Source: Alteromonas macleodii
GTDB taxonomy: Bacteria; Pseudomonadota; Gammaproteobacteria; Enterobacterales; Alteromonadaceae
Reading direction: 5' to 3'
Assembly (NCBI RefSeq): GCF_903772925.1
Contig: NZ_LR812090.1
Coordinates: 1,075,811-1,139,810, forward strand
Length of the DNA: 64,000 nt
Program-made: the position numbers and the translations under genes
The notes under the pieces: generated by a model
The model's input: only the letters and a program-made list of their open reading frames with translations
What the model was told of the DNA's origin: nothing
The model's database searches: none
Shown here: in pieces, positions 36,518-46,156 of the stretch
How positions within the stretch are numbered: the first letter of the stretch is position 1
How the letters are laid out: each line of letters begins with the position of its first letter

Positions 36518-37948
36518 ATGACTATTCAGTCGCTAGGTGTAGGTTCAGGTTTAGCACTTGACGATCTTGTTCAGCAGCTCTTAGATGCTGAGAGATTGCC
36601 GAAAGAAGAAAGGCTAAACGCAAAAGAAGAGCAGATCGAAGCTGAAATATCTGGTCTTGGTCAAATAAAGTCAAAGCTGTCAGATTTTAAAGATGCAGTA
36701 GACGATTTGCGTAGCGATACTGATATCAATGGTCGAGAGCCTACAGTCGTTAACCCCTCTGAAGATGACGACGTTCTATCGGCTGATGCGTCGAGCTCTG
36801 CCTTGCGCGGAAGTTACGATATTACCGTACAACAGCTTGCGTCAGGGAGTCGTATAACAACTGACGCCGGTGCATTTACTTCCAGTACAGATCCTGTTTT
36901 AACTTCTGGAACAGGCTCGTTAACCTTTAGTATTCCTGGTGGCGATTCGTTTACTATCAACGTTGATTCAGGCACTTCTCTTGTTGACCTGAGAGAAGCG
37001 ATAAACAGTGCCGACGATAACTTTGGTGTAACCGCAAATATCATAGATACAGGTACTGCCGAAGGGCCTCGCTTGGTGTTTTTGTCTGAAGAGACTGGTG
37101 AAGGCAATGATTTAGTTATCAACAACGATACGGGCGCTGCTGAACTTGACAGACTTTCAACTGCTGGCGGTACTAATAATATTAGTGCAGCTAATATTGA
37201 GTCGGCGAAAAACGCCATAGCATTTGTGGATGGTATTGAAGTTCAAAGCGAATCGAACAAGTTTGAAAATACAATTCAAAACGTTACCTTTGACGTAAAC
37301 GAAATTTCACCAAAAGACAATGCAGGCAATTTTTTGTCAACAACGCTGAAAATAGGTTTTGACAAAGAAGGGCTAGAACAAAAAATTAGAGATTTCGTTG
37401 ATAATTACAATGCTATAATTGACGAGATAGGTACATTAACACGCTACGGTGAATCCGAGTTGGAAGAAGATGGGGCACTAGCTGGAGACTCATTACTAAG
37501 AGGTGTTCAGTCAGGGCTTTCTTCAATTATCGGGGACAATGTTTCTTCATCAGAACTTGGTGGCTTATTCAGACTTGGCATAGAGCTAGACCAAGATGGA
37601 AAGCTTGAAATTAGTTCTTCAGACTTCGGAATCGGGTCTGGTGAAGACAGATTAAAAGATGCGTTGGAAGATAATTTTGACGATATCGCTACATTGTTTA
37701 CTGATGAAAACGAAGGTATAGCTGTTCGTTTATACGATTTCGTTGACGAGTTCACATCATCTGGTGGCCTTATTTCTCTACGTGAAAAAACGGCGAAAGA
37801 AAATAGGGAAGATGTCTATGCTGATAGGGAAACCCTAGAGCTTCGTATGTTTAGCTATGAACAAATTTTACGAGACAAATACCTAAACTTAGATCAGACC
37901 GTGGCCCAATTGAACCAGACAAGCTCGGCATTATTAGCCGCACTATAA
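36518..37948 (+). CDS. fliD: FliD filament cap protein
   Basis: A 476-residue protein with the FliD N-terminus (SLGVGSGLALDDLVQQLLDA) and C-terminus (LRDKYLNLDQTVAQLNQTSS). It caps the filament tip and promotes flagellin folding. It sits in the order flaG-fliD-fliS typical of Vibrio-like loci. Confidence 0.95.
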   Translation: MTIQSLGVGSGLALDDLVQQLLDAERLPKEERLNAKEEQIEAEISGLGQIKSKLSDFKDAVDDLRSDTDINGREPTVVNPSEDDDVLSADASSSALRGSYDITVQQLASGSRITTDAGAFTSSTDPVLTSGTGSLTFSIPGGDSFTINVDSGTSLVDLREAINSADDNFGVTANIIDTGTAEGPRLVFLSEETGEGNDLVINNDTGAAELDRLSTAGGTNNISAANIESAKNAIAFVDGIEVQSESNKFENTIQNVTFDVNEISPKDNAGNFLSTTLKIGFDKEGLEQKIRDFVDNYNAIIDEIGTLTRYGESELEEDGALAGDSLLRGVQSGLSSIIGDNVSSSELGGLFRLGIELDQDGKLEISSSDFGIGSGEDRLKDALEDNFDDIATLFTDENEGIAVRLYDFVDEFTSSGGLISLREKTAKENREDVYADRETLELRMFSYEQILRDKYLNLDQTVAQLNQTSSALLAAL

Positions 37949-37969
37949 CGTACGAGTTTCGGAGAAAGT

Positions 37970-38398
37970 ATGTCCCTTAAAGGTATAAATGCCTACAAAA
38001 AAGGCAATTTGAAGCAAGATGTTGCCAATGCAGATCCACATAAATTAACCTTGATGTTGCTTCAGGGCGCGTTAGATAGAATTGCCTACGCAAAAGGTGC
38101 AATGGAAAGAAGAGAGCTTAAAGAAAAGGCGACTTTCATTTCTAAAGCCACAGCTATTATTATTCATTTACGTGATACGTTAGACGTAAAAGTGGGCGGA
38201 GAAGTTGCTGAAAATATGTTCGCCCTATATGAATTTATGATTGAAAAGCTAAATGAAGCTCATGTAAACAATGACGTAGCTTTGTTAGATGAAGTGTCTT
38301 CACTTTTAGCACCGATTAGAGATGCATGGGTGCAAATTCCTCAGGAAGCCAAAGAAGAGGCATTTCGGGCGCAACGAGAAAGTAAGCAAGCCATTTGA
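37970..38398 (+). CDS. fliS: FliS flagellin export chaperone
   Basis: A 142-residue, all-helical protein with INAYKKGNLKQDVANADPHK and LMLLQGALDRIAYAKGAMER, typical of FliS. It prevents premature polymerisation of flagellin in the cytoplasm. Its stop overlaps the TTG start of the next small gene. Confidence 0.95.
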   Translation: MSLKGINAYKKGNLKQDVANADPHKLTLMLLQGALDRIAYAKGAMERRELKEKATFISKATAIIIHLRDTLDVKVGGEVAENMFALYEFMIEKLNEAHVNNDVALLDEVSSLLAPIRDAWVQIPQEAKEEAFRAQRESKQAI

Positions 38399-38712
38399 AC
38401 CTTGATAAATTAAACCATTCCTTAACACCACTTTTTCTAGGTAAAGTTAACGCAGCAATTGCGGTTTGCGTGGCGGCAGAGCCTGCCGCGCTCTCGACTG
38501 AACAATTCCATCACCTTATTAGCCTTCGACATTCTATAGTGCTGCGCGAGTTGCGCCGACTTTCAGACGATGAACGCTCAGCTTTTGCTGAAAATGAATT
38601 AACTATTAACCGAGAACTCGAAGCGCTAGCGCTTGAGTTGAAGTTAGCAGCAAAAGAGGAGATAGTTGGCTTTTCAAGAGCGCAAAAAGCGGCAAAGAGA
38701 TATAAAAAATAA
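38395..38712 (+). CDS. Small helical FliT-like protein
   Basis: A 105-residue, predicted all-helical protein. It starts with TTG overlapping the fliS stop (TTGA), implying coupled translation, and its stop overlaps the next ATG (TAATG). Position after fliS and the size are those of FliT-type export chaperones. Sequence similarity to FliT is not obvious by eye, so the name is inferred from position. Confidence 0.65.
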   Translation: MNLDKLNHSLTPLFLGKVNAAIAVCVAAEPAALSTEQFHHLISLRHSIVLRELRRLSDDERSAFAENELTINRELEALALELKLAAKEEIVGFSRAQKAAKRYKK

Positions 38713-41700
38713 TGCTTAAAGCCATTAAATTCTACCTTTTAGATGATGAAGAACAGCAAACATCACTAGAAGTCGAATCTGCATATGCGATAAAAAAGAA
38801 CAAAGAAAAAAGTCTAATAGCCTTCAAACGTGTGATGCCTGTTATCTGTGCTCAGTTAATGCAATCGCGAAGCACGTCTACGTCTGTGTTTATCAACAAA
38901 GATAAAGAGCTCGATATTGTCGATTTTAATAGCGGCAAGGTATTGTATGGCGACCAGGTAACAGCCAATATCCACAAACATGTGGATGCTTTTTTACGTT
39001 CACCATCGGTTTTAGATAAAAACGGTTTTTCACGGCAAGCATATCCTCTTGAAGGTGATGCTGACGTATTGGTGGTGCTGGGATTGGGATTAGGCATTCA
39101 CCTTTTAAAGCTAGTGAGAGAAACTAACTTTAAAAGTATTATTCTTTACGAACCAAATTTTGAATACACACACTGCTCTTTGCACACAGGTGTGTGGCCG
39201 GAAATTTTTAAGGTTGCCGCTGGGAAAGGGACGGCGATTTACTTTCAAAGCCAGCGTGATGGAAGTTCGGTCTTAGAGGACTTGAGTGAATTAAAGCAAG
39301 TTAGCCCTTTTACCAGTGTCTATTTTTATCAGCACTATCACAGTGTGAGCTTCGACTCAGTAATGAGAAGCCTGTCAGAGCTAACCATCGATAACGTACA
39401 AAAACGTTTGTTTTCCTTCCCTTCAGTGCAACCATTCGACGATTATTTAGTCCCATGGAACCCTATAGTCACGAGAAGTAATTGGGATAAAAGCCACCTT
39501 AGTCGCGACACCTTTGATAAAAATATAGCGGCGTTCTCAAAGTACTACCCAGACATTGCACACGAATTCAAAGATTATGTTCCGCTCAAGTGGGAGCCTC
39601 AAGCGAACCAGTGTGGAGAAGTAAACCTTTTTCATATAGAGACCTGTACGCCACTTTATGGTGATAGTCCAAAACGCGAATCTGAACTGGCTTATGAGGC
39701 GTTTGTTAGACAGCCCAACCGGGATAACTTAATTTTAGGTTATGCAGGCGGGAAGCTAATTCATTATTCGCACCATAAAATGGTCAGAAGAATTCAAGAA
39801 CATTTGGCAGGGATGGAAGAGGAAGAAGGCGAGTTACCTGAAACTGTTAAGTCGATGCTTCTTTTTGGAATGGGAGTGGGCTATCAACTTGAAGCTTTAA
39901 GTGAGTCTCGAGATATTGAAAAGCTTTTTGTTTGTGAGCCTAATCGAGATTACTTTTTTGCTTCCCTGTATGCGATAGATTGGGCAGCAATACTTAACAA
40001 GGTTGAAGAAAAGCGGCACCGAATTTATCTCAACATAGGCGATGATGGTAGCAACTTAGTTCGCGACCTGTTAAGTCAGTTCCATTCCATTGGTACTCAT
40101 ATTATTGCTAACACCTACCTCTCCCTTGGTTACGATAACGAGGTGCTACTGCCTGCTGTCGATAAACTCAGAGAAGACCTGCGTTTGATAGTTGCTATGG
40201 GAGAATATTTCGAACATTCTCGCTTTGGGACAACACATACCAAGTGGGCGGTAGAAAACAATATAGGGTTTTATCGCAAAGCTGGTGTGCAGCCCTTGGG
40301 TAAAGACCTAAGTGATGTTGCCGTATTTATTGTAGGAAATGGCCCCTCTCTTGATAGTCTAATGCCGCTTTTAAAAGAAGAAAGAGAACATGCAATTGTC
40401 ATTTCGTGCGGTACGGCGCTTCAGGCAATGTATAGCAATGGCATTGTTCCTGATTTTCACGCTGAAGTGGAATCAAACCGGGCGTCTTTTGACTGGGCAT
40501 CTCGAATTGGTGACAAAGCGTATTTAAAGCAAATTAATTTTATCAGCTGTAATGGCGTGCACCCTGATACGGCAGAGCTTTATAAGAATACTTATCTCGC
40601 TTTCAAAGAGGGGGAGTCATCGACGGTATTCATGAAAGAACTCTTTCCTGAGTTAGATTTGCCTTTCCTTCATTTTTCCTATCCCACCGTTTCTAATTTC
40701 GTTATCAATTACGTCTTAGAGCTGGGTTTCAAACAAGTTTATTTGTTTGGGGTAGATCTCGGTATGGTTGATGTTAACCATCATCACTCTAAGTCTTCAG
40801 GCTATTATAAAAAAGACGGTGGCGAACTGTTCAATCACGCCGAACGGATAGACACTTCATTGGTAGTGCCGGGGAATTTAAGACCCTATGTAAATACCAA
40901 ATTTGAATTCAATATGTCTAAATCTGTGATTGAGAAAACCCTTGCAGCGTTTAAAGATGCCGACGTATATAACTTAAACGATGGCGCCAAAATTGCCGGC
41001 AGTCCTCCTTTAGAGCAAGACTCCCTAATTATTACCAATTCATTGGAAGACAAACAGGCAGCGATGAACTGGATTCAAACTCAGGCTCATGTTCCTATCC
41101 CAGCGGCAGAATTCAAACAGCGATTTGCTAAACGTTTTAACCATGAAGCGTTAATTGAGGATATCACCAATTTCAAAGCGTTATCTGAAAGAGAATTCAA
41201 CGGGCGCGAAGATATTGATAAGCTTGTGTTCGACCAGCGAAAATTTTTGGTCGAAGCGTATTTGCGTAAATGCTCTATTCTGTTTTTCTACTTCAATGGT
41301 ACATCGAACTATATAAACAGTATTTTTAGTAAACTAACGCATTTCAAGAACGACGAACTTGTGATGGAAAAGTTTGAGGCTATAAGGGAGTGTTGGCACA
41401 ACTTTCTCGATGATGCGTTAACGAGTATTTCTATGTACCCAGATGCCTTTGACACTGTCTCAAGTTTTACAAGAGAAAGACAAGAAATCGCCCTTCAAGA
41501 GTTTACAGAAAGAGAACGCGTAGCCTTCGTCAGTGAATCTGTTAGCGACGTACTAAGTGCACTAGGAATTAACCAAAACGCTGAAGATACCCAATGCCAT
41601 TATCAGATTGAAGTTATTTCAGGTGTCCCTGGTTTGAAAGAGCGAAAGGCTGGTGTAAGCCGAATGGCGTATATTGTAAATGACCCAGAACTTCTAGTGG

Positions 41701-42074
41701 CATTACATAAACAACTCAAACCTGAAGAAAGCAATATGCTTGTATTTTGTCCATTCGAAGGTTCTGATGACAAAAGACTCGAAAAAGCCGTTTTTACCGC
41801 GGTACTTGCGCTAACTTCGAGCGATAAATTGCAATTGGTGTTTCCTAAGCTTGAACAAGAAGATTGGGGAAGCTTCTTTGAGAATTACTTCTCTATACTA
41901 TCCTGCGGTATGACATCATTTGAAACCTATAACATGTTTGCTTTAGCTTCTGAACCTCTGGCCGATAAAGAGATGACTAATGAAGGCGGTGATAGATTTT
42001 GGTTGTGTCCAAGGCCGTTAGAAACATCACTTTGTGAGACAAAACTCATTTTCAGTAAAAAGAAGTCGGCTTAG
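38712..42074 (+). CDS. maf: Maf-type motility-associated glycosyltransferase (flagellin nonulosonate transferase)
   Basis: A 1120-residue cytoplasmic protein. The core (about 535-720) matches the Maf/DUF115 domain (VFIVGNGPSLDSLMPLLKEE, YSNGIVPDFHAEVESN, YLFGVDLGMVDVNHHHS). Maf proteins transfer pseudaminic or legionaminic acid to flagellin Ser/Thr. The N-terminal Maf module seems to occur twice: about 119-165 (LGLGLGIHLLKL, ILYEPNFEYT) and about 382-430 (FGMGVGYQLEAL, FVCEPNRDYF). The C-terminal 400 residues are helical and unassigned. It is coupled to the small gene upstream and followed by pseF, which fixes the likely donor as CMP-pseudaminic acid or a derivative. Confidence 0.88.
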   Translation: MLKAIKFYLLDDEEQQTSLEVESAYAIKKNKEKSLIAFKRVMPVICAQLMQSRSTSTSVFINKDKELDIVDFNSGKVLYGDQVTANIHKHVDAFLRSPSVLDKNGFSRQAYPLEGDADVLVVLGLGLGIHLLKLVRETNFKSIILYEPNFEYTHCSLHTGVWPEIFKVAAGKGTAIYFQSQRDGSSVLEDLSELKQVSPFTSVYFYQHYHSVSFDSVMRSLSELTIDNVQKRLFSFPSVQPFDDYLVPWNPIVTRSNWDKSHLSRDTFDKNIAAFSKYYPDIAHEFKDYVPLKWEPQANQCGEVNLFHIETCTPLYGDSPKRESELAYEAFVRQPNRDNLILGYAGGKLIHYSHHKMVRRIQEHLAGMEEEEGELPETVKSMLLFGMGVGYQLEALSESRDIEKLFVCEPNRDYFFASLYAIDWAAILNKVEEKRHRIYLNIGDDGSNLVRDLLSQFHSIGTHIIANTYLSLGYDNEVLLPAVDKLREDLRLIVAMGEYFEHSRFGTTHTKWAVENNIGFYRKAGVQPLGKDLSDVAVFIVGNGPSLDSLMPLLKEEREHAIVISCGTALQAMYSNGIVPDFHAEVESNRASFDWASRIGDKAYLKQINFISCNGVHPDTAELYKNTYLAFKEGESSTVFMKELFPELDLPFLHFSYPTVSNFVINYVLELGFKQVYLFGVDLGMVDVNHHHSKSSGYYKKDGGELFNHAERIDTSLVVPGNLRPYVNTKFEFNMSKSVIEKTLAAFKDADVYNLNDGAKIAGSPPLEQDSLIITNSLEDKQAAMNWIQTQAHVPIPAAEFKQRFAKRFNHEALIEDITNFKALSEREFNGREDIDKLVFDQRKFLVEAYLRKCSILFFYFNGTSNYINSIFSKLTHFKNDELVMEKFEAIRECWHNFLDDALTSISMYPDAFDTVSSFTRERQEIALQEFTERERVAFVSESVSDVLSALGINQNAEDTQCHYQIEVISGVPGLKERKAGVSRMAYIVNDPELLVALHKQLKPEESNMLVFCPFEGSDDKRLEKAVFTAVLALTSSDKLQLVFPKLEQEDWGSFFENYFSILSCGMTSFETYNMFALASEPLADKEMTNEGGDRFWLCPRPLETSLCETKLIFSKKKSA

Positions 42075-42152
42075 CGTGACTGAATCGTTGAGTCATCGTG
42101 CCATTAGCGTCAAAAGTTACTAAACCAGAATACGCTAACAGCAGAGACATAT

Positions 42153-42848
42153 ATGAATGTAGCAATAATTCCAGCGCGCGGCGGTAGTAAACGTATTTTG
42201 CGAAAAAACCTTCGTTCTTTTTGCAACAAGCCTATTATTGCCTGGTCTATCGAAGCCGCTTTGAACTCTGCGCAATTTGATAAGGTTATTGTGAGCACTG
42301 ATGATGACGAAATTGCGCAGTTTGCTATTGAAAAGGGGGCAACAGTTCCGTTCGTCCGACCCGCTGAACTGTCCGATGACCACGCGATAACCCGCGATGT
42401 AGTTAATCACGCACTCACATGGTTAGCTGAGAACGAGCAACCGGCAGAATACTGTTGTGTGTTATATGCTACGGCCCCTTTTGTCACATCTAATGATTTG
42501 GCTAGCGCCTTTGCACAGTTAAAAAGTTCAAAGAGAAACTTTTGCTTTGCGGCTACCAGTTTCCCTTTCCCAATTCAGCGTGCTTTTTACTTCACGCCGC
42601 AAGGCGATATTGAAATGTTCGATAAAAAGCAAATGAAAACACGTTCTCAAGATCTACAAGAAGCCTATCATGATGCCGGGCAATTTTACTGGGGAAAAGC
42701 AGAGGCTTTTTTGCAAAACTTGCCTATGTACTCTCATCACGCCAGCGCGTTTTTGATGCCAAGATATCGCGTACAAGATATTGATACCGAGGAAGATTGG
42801 GAAACTGCAGAACTTTTATTTAGCGCGATACAGTCTCGAGGGTTGTAA
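42153..42848 (+). CDS. pseF: PseF, CMP-pseudaminic acid cytidylyltransferase
   Basis: A 231-residue nucleotidyltransferase with N-terminal IIPARGGSKRILRKNLRSFC, the CTP-binding motif of the NeuA/PseF family, and VSTDDDEIAQFA. It activates the nonulosonic acid with CMP for the Maf transferase. The assignment to pseudaminic rather than sialic or legionaminic acid rests on neighbouring pseG, pseB and pseC. Confidence 0.9.
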   Translation: MNVAIIPARGGSKRILRKNLRSFCNKPIIAWSIEAALNSAQFDKVIVSTDDDEIAQFAIEKGATVPFVRPAELSDDHAITRDVVNHALTWLAENEQPAEYCCVLYATAPFVTSNDLASAFAQLKSSKRNFCFAATSFPFPIQRAFYFTPQGDIEMFDKKQMKTRSQDLQEAYHDAGQFYWGKAEAFLQNLPMYSHHASAFLMPRYRVQDIDTEEDWETAELLFSAIQSRGL

Positions 42849-42850
42849 GG

Positions 42851-43972
42851 GTGGGCCACTCAGTTAGGGTGCTGATCCGCGCGGACAGTGCTGAGCACAT
42901 AGGAACAGGTCACATAATGCGCTGCCTGACGTTGGCTAAGTTGCTGTATGAACGTGGCATATCAATAACCTTTATTTCAAAGCCTCATAAAGGTCATTGT
43001 TTAGATGAAGTGAGGCGAGCAGGTTTTAAGGTTATCGAGCTACCTGTAGCCGAGTCTGCCGAATATGAAGGGAGTTGGTGCCCCCATGCTAAATGGTTAG
43101 GTGGTACAGAACTGAATGACGCAGAGATGTCATTGGCGGCAATACAGCCAGTTACGCTAACAGAGCGCATAATTATCGTAGTCGACCATTTTTCGCTTAC
43201 CTCTCAATGGCACGATACGGTGAAAGAAGCCCTTAATGCCAAAGTCGTTGTGATTGATGGTCTAGCAGACCGTGCGCTGCAATGCGATGTATTAATTGAC
43301 CCTAATTTAGTACTCGATGCACAAAAGAAATGGGGTGCAAAAATACCAAAGTCCACTAGGCTCATGATTGGCCCAGAGTACTTTCCGTTGCGAGGAGAGT
43401 TCACTCAAATCTCTCCTATACTGCGCAAATCAGTAAAACGCGTTTTTGTTTGCTTTGGCGGCATGGACAAAGATAATGCCACCTTGTTTGTATGCGAACT
43501 GCTCGCCAAATGGAATGAAAAGTTAGATGACCCTGTCAGCGTAGATGTTGTTATAGGCAAGCATCATCCACATAAGCAAGAAATAATAACGTTCTGTGAA
43601 CAACATGGCATCGAATTACATGTACAGGCATCGAATATTTCATCGTTAATGTCACAAGCTGATTTAGCTATTGGCGGAGGGGGGACCATATCTTGGGAGC
43701 GCTGTATGATGGCCTTACCCACAGTTATCCTCACCATTGCTCAAAATCAAGTTGCGCAAGCAAACGCATTAGAAGCCAAGGGAGCGGTGGTTTATGTTGG
43801 CGACTTCAATACAAAATGTGAAAACTTAAAAGAGGTTGGACAACGTGTTATTAACGTGCTTGAGGACTTAAGGTGCTCTTCAGATAAATTGAATGAAATG
43901 TCTGCTAAGGCGCTATCGGTTATGGATGCATACAACCACGCCCACTCGTGGGTAGATGAAATTATAAGTTAA
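42851..43972 (+). CDS. pseG: PseG, UDP-sugar hydrolase of pseudaminic acid synthesis
   Basis: A 373-residue GT-B-fold protein with GTG start, two bases after pseF. The N-terminus VLIRADSAEHIGTGHIMRCL contains the catalytic His region of PseG. A C-terminal GGGGTISWERCMMALPTV motif binds the nucleotide. It removes UDP from 2,4-diacylamido-2,4,6-trideoxy-L-altropyranose before condensation by PseI. Confidence 0.92.
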   Translation: MGHSVRVLIRADSAEHIGTGHIMRCLTLAKLLYERGISITFISKPHKGHCLDEVRRAGFKVIELPVAESAEYEGSWCPHAKWLGGTELNDAEMSLAAIQPVTLTERIIIVVDHFSLTSQWHDTVKEALNAKVVVIDGLADRALQCDVLIDPNLVLDAQKKWGAKIPKSTRLMIGPEYFPLRGEFTQISPILRKSVKRVFVCFGGMDKDNATLFVCELLAKWNEKLDDPVSVDVVIGKHHPHKQEIITFCEQHGIELHVQASNISSLMSQADLAIGGGGTISWERCMMALPTVILTIAQNQVAQANALEAKGAVVYVGDFNTKCENLKEVGQRVINVLEDLRCSSDKLNEMSAKALSVMDAYNHAHSWVDEIIS

Positions 43973-43981
43973 AGGCAGGAT

Positions 43982-44626
43982 GTGTTGAAAAAGGTAGTGA
44001 TCATAGGTGGTGGCGGGAATGGCTTAGTTGTCGCGCAAATTGTTCTTGATTTAATTAAGGCCGGGGAGCCAGTCGAGCTTGTAGGGTTTTTAAATGACAA
44101 TATTCCTGTCGGGGAGTACATCGAGCGATGGTCAGTATTAGGCGCTCCTCATGAATGGGAAAGCTTAGACGGTGATGTTTCGTTCGTTTATGCGCTACTG
44201 TCTGTTGGAAAAATGAAAGTTCGCGCCGACAAGTTTAAACAGCTAAATATCCCACAAAACCGTTTGGCGACACTGGTGCATCCATCTGCAAGCATCAGCT
44301 TTAATGTTCAACTGGGGAGCGGGGTAGTCGTTGCAGCCAATGCAGTGCTCCAGCCTGGAGCGAAGATAGGGGACAACTGCTTTATTCGCGCGAATGCAAA
44401 CCTGGGGCACGATGTTACGCTTGATAATCTAGTTGATATCGGCCCTAATTCAACCTTGTGTGGCTATGCTCATGTCGAAGAAGGCGTTCAAATAGCCCCA
44501 AATTCAGTGGTTAGAGACAGCGTACGTATTGGTACGTACAGCACGGTGGCTGCTGGCGCTGCTATTTTCAAAGATGTTGCCCCTGGCGCAACTATGTTGG
44601 GAAATCCGGCTAAAAGGATTCGATAA
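43982..44626 (+). CDS. NeuD/PglD-type left-handed beta-helix acyltransferase
   Basis: A 214-residue protein with GTG start, 9 bp after pseG. The N-terminal Rossmann-like segment (VVIIGGGGNGLVVAQIVLDL) and the C-terminal hexapeptide-repeat helix (from about 100) match the NeuD/PglD family. The probable catalytic His is His143 (NLGHDVTLDN). Such enzymes N- or O-acylate amino sugars, usually with acetyl-CoA. Here it could take the place of PseH on the 4-amino sugar or modify another position; the KAS III and ACP genes nearby raise the possibility of an ACP-bound acyl donor. The stop overlaps the next start (TAATG). Confidence 0.82.
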   Translation: MLKKVVIIGGGGNGLVVAQIVLDLIKAGEPVELVGFLNDNIPVGEYIERWSVLGAPHEWESLDGDVSFVYALLSVGKMKVRADKFKQLNIPQNRLATLVHPSASISFNVQLGSGVVVAANAVLQPGAKIGDNCFIRANANLGHDVTLDNLVDIGPNSTLCGYAHVEEGVQIAPNSVVRDSVRIGTYSTVAAGAAIFKDVAPGATMLGNPAKRIR

Positions 44627-45216
44627 TGAAAACAGAACTCAAGTTTAAAGGCTCGCGAGATTATTTACACAGTACGGATTTCTATACGTGGCTTAGCACG
44701 GCAGTGTGTGATGAAAATCAAATCGTGACTAAACTCATATTTAAGCAGTTAATTCATCGCCAATGTGAAGTTTTACTTGGGCAAGGCGCGGTGGGGGTTG
44801 AAGAAAATATTGTTGGCGCTGTCCAGTTCCTTGATAAGAATACTCGGGAGAGTATAAGTGGTGTAATTGTCGAGACTGCTACACCAGTGGACGAATCTTA
44901 TCCATTTGACGAGGATGCTTTAGTAAAAGATGCTGAAATAGTTGCTTCGCAGCAACAAATTACTGCTTCTTGTCGCAACAACTGCACAACCGTTGAACTT
45001 GTAGTGGCGCTAACGAAAAAGCTCCACAACACCCTCTTTAGTCTAAATAAAGGAAAGTGGTTGGTGGGGCAGCTTAACTTTTCCGATGAGCTGCCGATAG
45101 TTTATGAAAGCGTTTCTATAAAAACTACGCGGATGATGCAAAACAAGTTTTCGATTAACGACGTTATAATCGATGGTAAACGTTTTGGAACCGTGCAGTT
45201 TATTGTTGGAGAATAG
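44626..45216 (+). CDS. Unrecognised 196-residue protein in the pseudaminic acid locus
   Basis: I do not recognise this family. It is a soluble, mixed alpha/beta protein without signal peptide or membrane helix. It has several Cys (including a SCRNNCTTVE stretch) and a C-terminal beta-rich end (FSINDVIIDGKRFGTVQFIV). Start and stop are tightly coupled to neighbours: TAATG overlap with the acyltransferase, and 1 bp before the KAS III start. Position between an acyltransferase and KAS III/ACP suggests a part in making or transferring an acyl group. A hot-dog-like fold is conceivable but not shown. Confidence 0.6.
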   Translation: MKTELKFKGSRDYLHSTDFYTWLSTAVCDENQIVTKLIFKQLIHRQCEVLLGQGAVGVEENIVGAVQFLDKNTRESISGVIVETATPVDESYPFDEDALVKDAEIVASQQQITASCRNNCTTVELVVALTKKLHNTLFSLNKGKWLVGQLNFSDELPIVYESVSIKTTRMMQNKFSINDVIIDGKRFGTVQFIVGE

Positions 45217-45217
45217 C

Positions 45218-46156
45218 ATGATAGGCATTAAAGCTATTTCAAGCTACATACCTAAAGACGGCGTAGACAACTTCAAGCAAGCGGAAGCTTTTGAGGAAAC
45301 AGCATCATTTGTTGAGACCAAACTCGGTGCTCGGTTTTTGCCAAGATTAGAAGAGGGTGATGATACCTCTGATATGGCAGTAAAGGCGGTGGAAACTTTA
45401 CTTTCTGAATCGGACCTTGCTAAAGAAGACATAGATGCACTAATTGTTGTAACTCAAAACCCAGACGGTCACGGTTTGCCACACTGCGCCGCCCTTGTGC
45501 ATCAAAAACTAGCGTTACCTACTCATGTAGCTGCCTTCGATGTTTCACTGGGGTGCTCAGGGTATGTTTATGGATTATCAATACTACAAGGCTTCTTGAC
45601 TGCAACTGGTAAGAAAAATGGCGTCCTGGTTACCGCCGATCCGTACTCAAAAGTGATTACAACGCCCAATAGAACAACCTCTATGCTGTTCGGCGACGCC
45701 GCTTCTGCTACATGGATGGGAGAAAATCCACAATTTTTAGTTTCAGATTGTACCTTTGGTACGGATGGAAAAGGCGCTGAACATCTAAAGGTAGAGCAAG
45801 GCGAGCTTTATATGAATGGAAGGCAGGTCTTTAACTTTGCTTCATTGAATGTTGCTCCTGCTATAAAATCATTATTAGAAAAAAATGATTGGTCCGAAGA
45901 GAGTGTGGATGCTTTCATTTTACACCAAGGGAGCTTGGCTATTGTTGACGCAATAGCAAGGCGCTTCAAAGGCAGTGAAGATAAGTTTATTAAAGCCTTA
46001 GAAGAGACGGGGAATACTGTATCTTCATCTATCCCGCTCATATTGAAAAACTATTTACATAGCGACAACTCAACGCGACTCGTATTGAGCGGATTTGGCG
46101 TAGGGTTTTCGTGGGCCACCTGCCTATTAAAGAGGAATGAAGAATATGTTAACTGA
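45218..46156 (+). CDS. KAS III-like beta-ketoacyl-ACP synthase in the glycosylation locus
   Basis: A 312-residue thiolase-fold enzyme. The catalytic Cys113 (SLGCSGYVYGL), His236 (ILHQGSL) and Asn266 (ETGNTVSSS) of FabH-type synthases are all present, so it should be active. The ATG at 45218 follows TTGGAGA and is preferred over an upstream in-frame start at 45173 that would overlap the previous gene. It probably condenses an acyl-CoA with malonyl-ACP, or transfers an acyl group, using the ACP encoded next. A housekeeping FabH would be expected in a fab cluster, so a dedicated role here is inferred. Confidence 0.87.
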   Translation: MIGIKAISSYIPKDGVDNFKQAEAFEETASFVETKLGARFLPRLEEGDDTSDMAVKAVETLLSESDLAKEDIDALIVVTQNPDGHGLPHCAALVHQKLALPTHVAAFDVSLGCSGYVYGLSILQGFLTATGKKNGVLVTADPYSKVITTPNRTTSMLFGDAASATWMGENPQFLVSDCTFGTDGKGAEHLKVEQGELYMNGRQVFNFASLNVAPAIKSLLEKNDWSEESVDAFILHQGSLAIVDAIARRFKGSEDKFIKALEETGNTVSSSIPLILKNYLHSDNSTRLVLSGFGVGFSWATCLLKRNEEYVN

